Below, one piece after another: positions 55,781-64,000 of a DNA stretch of 64,000 nucleotides (its first letter is position 1; every line of letters starts with the position of its first letter). The translations under genes were made by a program, and so were the position numbers. Origin of the DNA: Ctena decussata (lineage: Eukaryota; Mollusca; Bivalvia; Lucinida; Lucinidae); assembly GCA_963989385.1 (NCBI GenBank), contig OZ022499.1:79783903-79847902 (forward strand), in the 5' to 3' direction. The notes under the pieces were generated by a model. The model was not told the origin of the DNA and did not search any database. It saw nothing but the letters and a program-made list of their open reading frames with translations.

Positions 55781-56710
55781 TTGGGAGGAGAGAGCAGTTT
55801 CTTTTTGCTGTTTCTAGGGAGCAAATGTGATGAACCTTATAATGATCCAGTTGCTTTCCAGGTAACTAAGCCTGGGTATGAGATTAAGGAGGTTGGATAC
55901 ACATTATTTTTTGAGGGGAAATGGAGAATATTATTAATAGACACGGGGACAGCAGCTTATTTCTTATTGCGGGTTGTTCAAAAAGGATGGCGGTTTCTTT
56001 TGGCTGTTTCTAGGGAGCAAATGAGTTGAACCTTATAATGGTTTATTTAGTTTCCAGGTAACTAAGCCTGGGTAGGAGATTAAGGAGGTTGGATACACAT
56101 TATTTTTTGGAGGGGAAATGAAAAATATGATTAATAGACACGGGGACAGTAGCTTATTTCTTATTGCGGGTTGTTCAAACAGGACGGCAGTTTCTTTTGG
56201 CTGTTTCTAGGGAGCAAATGAGTTGAACCTTATAATGGTTTATTTAGTTTCCAGGTAACTAGGCCTGGGTATGAGATTAAGGAGCTTTGATACACATTAT
56301 TTTTTGGAGGGGAAATGGAGAATATTATTAATAGACACGAGGACAGTAGCTTATTTCTTATTGCGGGTTGTTCAAACAGGACGGCAGTTTCTTTTGGCTG
56401 TTTCTAGGGAGCAAATGAGTTGAACCTTATAATGGTTTATTTAGTTTCCAGGTAACTAAGCCTGGGTGTGAGATTAAGGAGGTTGGATACACATTAATTT
56501 GGGGGTGGGGAAGAAATGGAGAGTATTATTAATGGACCAGAGGACTATAGCTTATTTCTTATTGCGGATTGACGGGAAAAGAGGGCAGTTGCTTTTGGCT
56601 GTTTCTAGGGAGCAAATGTGCTGAACCTTATTATGGTTCATTTAGTTTCCAGGTAACTTAGCCTGGGTGTGAGGTTAAGGAGGTTGGATACACATTAATT
56701 TTAGCCTTTA
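55725..56710. repeat. ~197-bp tandem repeat, five units
   Basis: GGCTGTTTCTAGGGAGCAAA recurs at about 55809, 56004, 56201, 56399 and 56598; each unit also has TTCCAGGTAACTAAGCCTGG and GGAGGTTGGATACACATTA. Confidence 0.9.
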
Positions 56711-56949
56711 TTGTCAATAGACAAAAGTCATTTATACGACCGTAGGGAAAGTCAGATTGAAGTCGTACAGATGGGTTCTGGGGCTTTTACTGGGTAATGG
56801 GAGTTTTTGTCATGAGCATTGCACTTGTTAGGGTATTAATGTGGATCCAGGGATTTTGGGAAATGGGTTTGATAGGTGGTTAGCAACAGGGGCTCGAATT
56901 AGAGAAAATTAGGGGGATTTTTTTCTTTATTGTATTGGAATCTATCTAT
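56711..56949. other. Unassigned, before the hAT-like element
   Basis: It may be the 3' non-coding end of the LINE whose coding part is at 58599-59985 (minus strand), because the hAT-like element is inserted between them. Confidence 0.4.
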
Positions 56950-58598
56950 CAGGGTGTCCACAACTTGAATAAAGCAAATTTCCCTGACTTTTCCCCGACT
57001 TTTCCCTGACTAAAATCAAATTTCCCTGACTAATGTTTTTGTATTTTGCACGTTAAGTTCTGACATCTGTTGGCCTCCTCCTTCCCTACAGCCAACCCTT
57101 TCCACCTTTTACTTTACCAAATGTAACTGTATTACTCTTTAATAGAGTCTTTATACATGTATTTTCAATTTGGCTTTTTTTTTGGTTTTTTTTTGAATTT
57201 ATTTTCTATTTTTCCTTTTCTACATACATACATTGTACGTGTATTTTCAGAAGTTATTTATACTGTTGGATGAGTGCTTAAAATTAAACTCATGTCATAG
57301 TACAGGGAAATCTGTTGGCATTCTCCTCCCCTACAGCCAACCCTTACCACCTTTTTACTACCAATTGTCATTGTAATACTCTTTGTATTTTTAATTTTGT
57401 TTTTTAATTGTTTTTCTTTGATTTTGTTTCCTATTTTTCTTTTTCTACATACATATATGTACATGTATTTACAAAAGTAACTTATACAGTTGGATGTGGT
57501 ACTTGAAATTAGATGCATGCCAAAATGGACAAAACTACAAGCTTACCAAATAAGATTTATACCTCTTCATAAGTATGCACTTCAAAATGAAATTGATATC
57601 AGTCTTTTTAGGCACTTCCGAAATTTAATGGTACAAGTCTTTTTAAAGCATTAAATTTTGAAGAGCCTAAAAAGACTTATATCAATTTCATTTTGAAGTA
57701 CACACTAATGAAGAGATATAAATCTTATTAGGTTAGCTTGTATTTTGTCCATTTTGGCATGCTAATCCACAATGTCCTTATCCACAGGGTAAACTGAGCT
57801 ACAAATCATAGAACAACTGGTCAATTATATAAAAGATAGAATGAAATTTAACTAATACAAACAAATAAGAATGTTTTTAGTTGCCACATATTAAAATATA
57901 CATGCATATGTTGTACAGTAAGTTTGCTTAACATATCTAAAATATTAAGCAATGCATATGATACTTTATTATATCAGTTAGAAATGTTGACTACTAATAA
58001 TCTGTAGACATTTAGTGAGTAGAGTCAAAGTGAAAGACTTAATAAACACGACAGAAGATGAAGTGTTACAATGCAAACAAGAAACCACAGCCAACAGTAT
58101 TGAAAATGAGAAAATAAGTCTATTTTCATAAGTGACTTGTAGCTCAAGCACTGGTAATACAACCACCACCATGGCCAATTCATATTGCATTAAGTGGTAT
58201 GTATGGTACAAAGTAGGGTATGTGGTATGGTACAAAATCTTGCACATACCACATACATGTACCATACCAGATGCACAAACTTGATAAAAGATACTCAGTT
58301 TCTTCTCAAAGAATAATTTGAAAATGTAATACTTGTTATCATTATTATTACTATTGTTATTAGTATTGTAATTATTATTATCATTATGATAATAGCAAAA
58401 CACAAAGAAACTGCCTTAGCCTTTATTCTTGATGTTTTCATCATTCATAGACTTGTAATTTCAAAATTCCCTGACTTTTCCCTGACTTTTTGCTTGAATT
58501 CCAAAATTCCCTGACAAATTTCAAAATTCCCTGACTATTCCCTGACCTTGAAAAAAATATGTTTTTCCCTCACTTTTTCCCTGACCGTGGACACCCTG
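56950..58598. mobile_element. hAT-like element with TCCCTGAC subterminal repeats
   Basis: Inverted ends CAGGGTGTCCAC and GTGGACACCCTG, flanked by TCTAT (56945-56949 and 58599-58603). Both ends carry clusters of AATTTCCCTGACTTTTCCCT on the left and AAATTCCCTGAC repeats on the right. The centre has a 246-bp fold-back at 57517-57762 (GCATGCCAAAATGGACAAAA and complement). No transposase. The CAGGG ends resemble hAT, but a 5-bp duplication is shorter than the usual 8. Confidence 0.75.
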
Positions 58599-59077
58599 TC
58601 TATATCCTGGCAATGATATTGGTTTTGTCTAGGTATTCAAAGACTGCCTTCTGTATTGTATTTGCATGTTTCTTTGGGGGAGACAGGAGCAGTCTCAGGT
58701 CTATTGTGTGATAGCCTAACTTGAATAAGGTGGATTCTATGGTCTCGCCGTTGATTGTTATGGGGCCACACAGTCAAAGAAGATATGGTTGAGATCTTCT
58801 GCATCATTGCAGTGGGGGCATAGGGCGGACTGGTAACTGTAGTGAAAGCAGCCCTGCCCGCAGTGTCCTAGCCTTAGTCCGGAATAGGCTATGTCGAAAC
58901 GTCTATTGAGACTATATACGTCACATTGAAGTTTAACCTTTGGTTTGACGAAATGGAAGGTGTGGCCCTTGTTGCAATTGGTCCATTGGGAATGCCATTT
59001 TTTGGTTACTGCTTCATTTATTAGGGGATAAACGTCCAGTTTTGAGGGTTTGGTATGGTTGTAAGTGCCGGTGGTCA
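58599..59077 (-). pseudogene. Non-LTR retrotransposon, C-terminal zinc-knuckle part
   Basis: Minus-strand frame with R-R-F-D-I-A-Y-S-G-L-R-L-G-H-C-G, then C-P-H-C-N-D-A-E-D-L-N-H-I-F-F-D-C, the C-x2-C-x7-H-x4-C end typical of I/jockey-type elements with RNase H-like tails. It is separated from its reverse transcriptase part by a SINE at 59078-59201 and cut 3' by the hAT-like element. Confidence 0.8.
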
Positions 59078-59201
59078 ATAATTGGCAACTGCCTTTCTTG
59101 AATCAGCGGAAGGAGAAACGAAGTATGTGACCCAACCGGGTTCTCGAACCCAAGACCTCTGGCATGAGTCAGGTGCCCTATCGATTGCGCTACGCAGCCC
59201 G
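59078..59201 (-). mobile_element. SINE head fragment (minus strand)
   Basis: On the minus strand: GCGTAGCGCAATCGATAGGG A box, GGGTTCGAGAACCC B box, CTTCCGCTGATTCAAGAAAG. Same family as 15453-15723; the 3' half is missing. Confidence 0.8.
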
Positions 59202-59985
59202 GCACCTTCAGCTGTAGGAGTTTAATTCCACATTCAACTTCTAAAGCATTAATAGGGGCGGAGTGGTATGCCCTCGTAGCAATACGGAGTGCTAAGTTGT
59301 TTTGGATGAGGTCTTGAGCTTTGAGAGTAGATGTTTGGGTGCCGAGTTATAAGCTTGGGCACCATAATTGACTTTTACTGAGGATTAGGGCCTTATATAA
59401 TGTCAATAGGATTTTTTTATCTGCTTCATAGGAGGTGCCTGAAACCATCCTCATGAGGTTTAGGTCTTTATTACATTTTTCAATCAGATCTTTAATATGC
59501 TGACCCCATATGTTAGTTTGCTATCTAGGATCATGCCCAGGAAGGTGATATGGTCACTAAATTCTATTTCTGTCCCAAAAAGGGAGAGTTTTTAAAGTGA
59601 TTCAATATTAAGTCTTTTTTTAAGGGAAAATTATAGCCTTTGACTTATTAGTGGGTATTTTGAAGCCCCAGAGCGTGGACCACATCTCGATTGTCTGGAG
59701 GGCTGACTGGAGTTTTACGAGAGCATGTTTGGGAGAGGAGTGGTAGGTCCAGATAGCACTGTCATCTGCAAACTGAGAAAGAGAGAGGTTTGCCCCCTCC
59801 CCCCCCCCGCCCCCAGGGCATCATCAAGGGTATTTATTATTACAATGAATAGGATAGTGCTGAGGACACTGCCCTGGAGACAACCGTTTCCAAGTCATGT
59901 TGATCAGAGCAGTGACCTACCACTCCTCTCCCAAACATGCTCTCGTAAAACTCCAATCAGCCCTCCAGGTCACTGCTATTTATAG
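59202..59985 (-). pseudogene. Non-LTR reverse transcriptase part, degraded
   Basis: Minus strand: a Q-G-S-V-L-S box near 59870, F-A-D-D-S-A-I-W at about 59750-59774, then W-S-T-L-W-G-F-K-I and T-N-K-S-K. Several stops and frameshifts. A 55-bp piece around 59695-59749 is repeated inverted at 59914-59968. It is a different LINE family from the one at 30.8-33.7 kb. Confidence 0.75.
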
Positions 59986-60310
59986 GTCACTGATCAGAGG
60001 TTTTTATCCCCCCCCCACCACCCTGACTTGAATTCTTTAAGATTCAAAGTGACTGCCGCCTGGCACTTATTTTCCATAAAGGCCATATTAATTTCAGAGT
60101 CCACGATTTTAATTTCTGATACGAAAGGAATTTATGGATGAAGTGTCATGGGACTGTCCCAGTCGCATTTAGTTTTGAGTTGCCGGTCGAGTTTCTAGGC
60201 TTCTTTTTTTCTTTCTTTCCCGTTATGGTTCAAGTAAGACCAAATGAGCATTCGACATCAAGCTTGATGTAGACTAATGGCTCTTTCTTTCACATGATTT
60301 ACTTAAAGTT
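59986..60310. other. Interior of the CACTG element, unassigned
   Basis: Nothing recognised. Confidence 0.4.
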
Positions 60311-61263
60311 GACCTCACTAAAATGCGCATTCAATACGCGATTTTGATTGGTTCCCGTACGCGCGCGTTGAAACGCAAAGGACTACGCCACTACCCGTAT
60401 CATGTGCGCAATTTTGATTGGGTCCATGAAATTTGCATAAAATGCGCGTTGCACGCGTCGCTTCGCGGTATACGCAAAACTGAGAACGAATTTTCATTGG
60501 CTACTAAAATATTCGCGTCCATAATTACCGCGTATTCCGCGCGCATCAACTGCGTCCCCGACGCGTTTTGAATGTGTACAAATACGTGAGCGCCAGTGTA
60601 GATGTGGACGTGTGGAAACTCCGCATTGTGGATCCACATCAGCCACAAAACATCCACATCAAATTCACATCATCGACATTAACTCCACAATTTCAGCGTG
60701 GATGGGTGGATGTGGCTATTTTCCCTTAAAAATATGATAAGCGCAGCTTCTATGGAGGCCAACGTCTTGTACACTTCGGCTAGAAATAACTGACGTCATA
60801 AACGTACAAACCTAACGTCACAACTGGCCAAAGACGTCGCGTGATCCCGCAAAGAACTCTTGTGGGATCCTAAAGTTCCTACAGACTTCCTATAACATAA
60901 CGTCACAACTGGCCAAAGACGTCGCGTGATCCCGCAAGTTTTCTTGTGTGCTCCTACAGATCCTACAAACTTCCTACAACGTCCCGCAAAGTTGCGTGCA
61001 TGATCCCACGGCTATTTCTTGTGGGAAAATGGCGCTGAATCGTCCTAAGAACAGCTCTGAGAGCCTAGGAACTTGACTTCTACGGCTTTAAAAGGGCCTA
61101 ACAGAGACTTACTAGCCTGAGGAAGTTAACTCATGGATTGACATCTTTGGCCCGGCCATGTATTTTTACACTAGGCGACCCTGCGGACTTAGTTTTTTTC
61201 AGGCCAAAAGTCTATGTAAAAATACATGGGAAAAAACGGGGCCAAAGTGTCTGTCCTTACATC

Positions 61264-61985
61264 TCCCAATTATTTCATTTCAAGACGAAGAGTATGAAGA
61301 ATAAGCCCAGAGTTGAGTATAAAGTGTACTGGATTGCCTTTACATGTGCCTTTGGGACGATTCGTAAATGCACAAATATCAAATCTTCTGGTAGCCTGCA
61401 AGATACCCGGGCCTGCTAGTCAACCGGACAATTGCAATGTTACAATTCTAGTCGGCATACAAATGAAGAATGAACATGTTAAGCATTTGAAGGAACTGAA
61501 AAGAAATTGAGTGTGTACATGTAAATGTGTGGGCCTAGGGCAACCGGGTACACTTTCAGGGGAAGCATCTCGGCAATCCTACCTTTCAAATGGGACTAAA
61601 CTCTTTAAGGAAAGCATTTGCTCCTTTGGGAGCAAAGTTGAAGAGTCTCCCAGTTCAGGAAAACTAACAGGAAATTAATAAAGTTGTGTATTGATAATAA
61701 GTCTACGATAATTTGTGCCAGTTATCCATGAAAACGTGTTGTGGCTGTATATAGAATCGCCAAGACTACTCTAATGTGAGGCAACATCAGTCATTTTAAT
61801 AGAGAAATAGGAAAACACCATCTGAATTATTAGTAAATGTTTTTGTTGTTTGTTTATATGTGACTGCATAACCGAAAGGGTCCGTAATTGGAGAAATAAA
61901 CGTTCTATTCTATCCTATTATTTTATGTAGATCTACCCGTGCACCTGCAGATTTAGATTTGTAAATGTTGCACCCCCTCCCCCCT
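61264..61985. other. Unassigned, possible LINE tail
   Basis: 61540-61680 shares ACACTTTCAGGGGAAGCA and a few other words with 10950-11100. GAAATAAACGTTCTATTCTATCCTATT at 61893-61920 (given as position, reads as a 3' tail) may be a LINE end. No gene. Confidence 0.4.
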
Positions 61986-61998
61986 AAACACACACAAC

Positions 61999-62043
<45 letters not shown>

Positions 62044-62054
62044 GCGCACACACA
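61986..62054. repeat. (CA)n(CG)n(CA)n microsatellite
   Basis: A CA run turns into CG at about 62030 and back to CA at 62047; alternating purine-pyrimidine throughout. Confidence 0.95.
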
Positions 62055-63699
62055 GATGCCTGACGAGTTTCTCAAACTTATACAGGCAATGCAAAAACAT
62101 CGCATGCATACAGTGCACTGCTTACCCTTCTCAAAGGCGTAACTGCCTTTACGCTAATACCCAGGTGTGTATTGTAATTTTGTCATAGACAAAATTTCAA
62201 CAGGTATCGCCATATTTGATGATGCTGGTATTTGTAGATTGAACAAGATTTCAATAGTAGCGGCAAGCAGACACGACTATATAAAGTATCTTTGGGGCCC
62301 TCCTCTTATTGTTGCTCTCAAAAGATAAACATAATTGTGCGTAACGTGTAATAACCCCTACACTCCTGCTTCTAACCGTCCCACGAGGGTGGGGGGGGGG
62401 GGGGGGGTGAGGGCATTTCTGATCCCTCCCAGGTTACTCACATACAACCTTTTATTTGACTTTTGAAATCAAGCGCGTGAACTGCTAATTAAAAAAGAAA
62501 TAACCGTAAAATTACCGTTCAATTATGAGGGGAAAGGCTAATCCTGAACGATAGCATGAACCGTACCTAAATGAACATCAATAGCTGATTAAGTCCGTCT
62601 TTTAAGCCATGATTATACAAACTTCTAATCGATTCAAAATCACGTCAGAAGCTTATGTTTACGATTTGCTAGAGCATAGAGGTGAGAGTTGACATTATTG
62701 TATCTGACAATAAAATATGAATAAAATGTATTTGCTTGACTGTTTTATTCGGTCTTGGTTGAAGATTAATCAGTGAGAGGTGTTACGTTTCTACAGACAG
62801 GTCGAATTGTAAGTTAGATCTAGTAATTTTGGCAGTGAACACTTATCGCGTAAGGATTTCGATGCCATTTTCGGTTTGTTTTCAAACCGGGTGGTCATAT
62901 GTTATTTTGCAATTTTAAAATGTTCCAAAACCAAATTTTCTGAAAATTCACATAATAGTAGAATATATATTAATATTTATCAAGGCATAAGTCTGCGCTT
63001 TGGAGAAAGTCGAATAAGCTGTAAATCGTAATTTTTTGTTGACATGTTTGACGCTGACGTAAAGGGCACTGTTTTGTCAATAATTACACAGGCGGAAAAG
63101 GATATCCTGGAATTATTTTAACAGAAATATTCAATAATGGAAGTCAGAAAGGTGCTTTTAAAATTTCAACCGGTGAGGCGATTTGATTAATGTGTATGGT
63201 GGCGTTAAAGTACTATGGGGTTCGTCGATAGCCATTTTGATGGCGACAATTTCGAACAATTCGTTGCTATGTGCTTGATTATATCCCTACTCCTTGGAGC
63301 TGCGTTCCAACTGACATTGTTGGAACTCAAATGACGTGGCTTATTTATCAGTAAGTAGTCCCTCAGATGCCGAGGAAACTCTCGGCATTGGGAAGTCCAA
63401 ATGACACTGGTCACAGGGCACACTATCAGTGGTACAAATTCATGAAATATTTTATGGTGAGGGATCACTGCAAGCTTCTCACATAAGTTTCGTAATTGTA
63501 AATGACCGTGATTAGCCAACATTAAATGAGATTCACATAAAAACGTTTTGAACAATGATTAAGGACTTCTTTTCGATATCATTAACATGGTAAAAATATC
63601 ATGTACAGGCTGGGTTCTTTGATAAAATATTTATGTTTTTACACCATTGATAGGGCATTCAAGCTTAAAAGTCCGAGAGATCGAAATGCGGTCCCTGGA
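62055..63699. other. Unassigned
   Basis: G run at 62391-62407. 63205-63555 is open on the minus strand for 116 codons without resemblance to a known family. Confidence 0.4.
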
Positions 63700-63835
63700 T
63701 TATACAGTAGTCTAGCGCTCCCGTGTTAGCAGTGGAACCCCGTTTGTAGTTGAAATGAATCCCCCCTCCTGCAAGATTTGAGCAAGGACCGCTAGCTTAG
63801 CAGGCCATTGCTTAACCAACTAAGGCATCGGGGCT
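63700..63835 (-). mobile_element. Degenerate SINE (minus strand)
   Basis: Minus strand GGAGCCCCGATGCCTTAGTT, GGTTAAGC and CTAGCGGTCC match the head of the SINE at 35633-35827; the body is decayed. Confidence 0.6.
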
Positions 63836-64000
63836 CCTATGAATAGTCAATATCACTGCGGGTTGAAGTTGAGAGCTTTACACATCTTTCAACAGTATTT
63901 CATTAATGTTGAGAAGTAGAACGATAATAATAATAGGCCGCGAGCAACGGAACACCGTTTACAGTGGGAAGAATTCTGCCCCCTTCAGTATTCGAACCCA
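63836..64000. other. Unassigned window end
   Basis: TTCAACAGTATTTCATTAATG and TATTCGAACCCA resemble pieces of the same SINE family on the minus strand, but too little is visible. Confidence 0.3.

Larger units (their letters stand above)
52993..60598. mobile_element. 7.6-kb CACTG-ended composite transposon in the right arm
   Basis: TA at 52991-52992 and 60599-60600 are the target duplication; removing the segment restores the arm sequence seen at 48330-48345. The inverted ends share 25 bp beginning CACTGGCGCTCACGTATTTG; beyond that both subterminal regions are CpG-rich with GACGCG and ACGCGT words (53025-53110 and 60310-60570). CACTG ends with a 2-bp duplication suggest a CACTA/CMC-type transposon. 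No transposase recognised; the interior is other repeats and a dead LINE. Confidence 0.8.
46057..61263. mobile_element. Composite virus-like element with ~1.8-kb inverted arms
   Basis: Left arm: 46057-46165 joined to 47761-49442. Right arm: 61263 back to 60601 joined to 52992 back to 51882. The arms are inverted copies at roughly 98-99% identity by eye, with breaks explained by two later insertions (46166-47752 and 52993-60598). Without them the element is ~6 kb: two ~1.8-kb arms and a 2.44-kb centre (49443-51881). The arms carry a promoter and most of the capsid-like gene; the centre carries its end plus two more genes. No target duplication is visible at 46056/61264. Long inverted arms with internal repeats and a penton-like gene point to the Polinton/Maverick-adintovirus group (inference). 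Confidence 0.75.

Noticed and set aside
46057..61263. 6-bp Polinton-style target duplication at the outer ends
   Set aside because: Flanks at 46056 and 61264 were compared in several registers and do not match; either the ends are rearranged or the true termini lie elsewhere.
11540..62054. CRISPR-like regularly spaced repeats
   Set aside because: The repeated arrays are microsatellites or tandem cores with no unique spacers, and this is eukaryotic DNA.

Overview
The window looks like nuclear DNA of a bivalve mollusc, probably a heterodont. It is AT-rich and intron-rich and packed with repeat types typical of bivalves: tRNA-derived SINEs, fold-back MITEs, and elements built from ~160-450 bp tandem cores next to a GTCC/ACGG microsatellite. 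No operons, rRNA genes or CRISPR arrays are visible. The taxonomic call is inference from repeat style and one host gene.

Region 1 (1-12.7 kb) is the 3' end of one host gene on the + strand, carboxypeptidase Q (CPQ, M28 metallopeptidase). Four constitutive exon positions are visible, and one is present as two tandem alternative exons of identical length and phase (4324-4399 and 4547-4622). The introns hold nested mobile elements.

Region 2 (12.7-46 kb) has no recognisable intact gene. It is a nested stack of transposons: a 5.2-kb inverted-repeat element with a 4-kb TTAA-flanked element inside (16.3-21.6 kb), a run of tandem-core elements (23.3-27.4 kb), a mariner-like element (29.05-29.98 kb), a broken non-LTR reverse transcriptase split by younger insertions (30.8-33.7 kb), a 3.8-kb inverted-repeat element with TATAA target duplications (36.6-40.4 kb), six near-complete copies of a GAGCCGCG fold-back MITE, and several SINEs, four of them with clear target duplications.

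Region 3 (46.06-61.26 kb) is the most unusual part. Once two later insertions are removed (1.6 kb with an 8-bp TAAAAATA duplication in the left arm, 7.6 kb with CACTG ends and a TA duplication in the right arm), it becomes a ~6-kb element with ~1.8-kb inverted arms around a ~2.4-kb centre. It carries three compact genes in one direction, each with its own TATA box: a penton/minor-capsid-like protein of the kind found in Polinton/Maverick (adintovirus-like) elements, a small basic protein broken by an amber codon, and a zinc-finger protein. The right arm holds a nearly identical, truncated, inverted copy of the capsid-like gene. No polymerase, integrase, protease or ATPase is present, so it would be non-autonomous or a fragment.

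Region 4 (61.3-64 kb) is mostly unassigned sequence with a CA/CG microsatellite and a degenerate SINE.

All family names come from motif recognition by eye. No database search was run.
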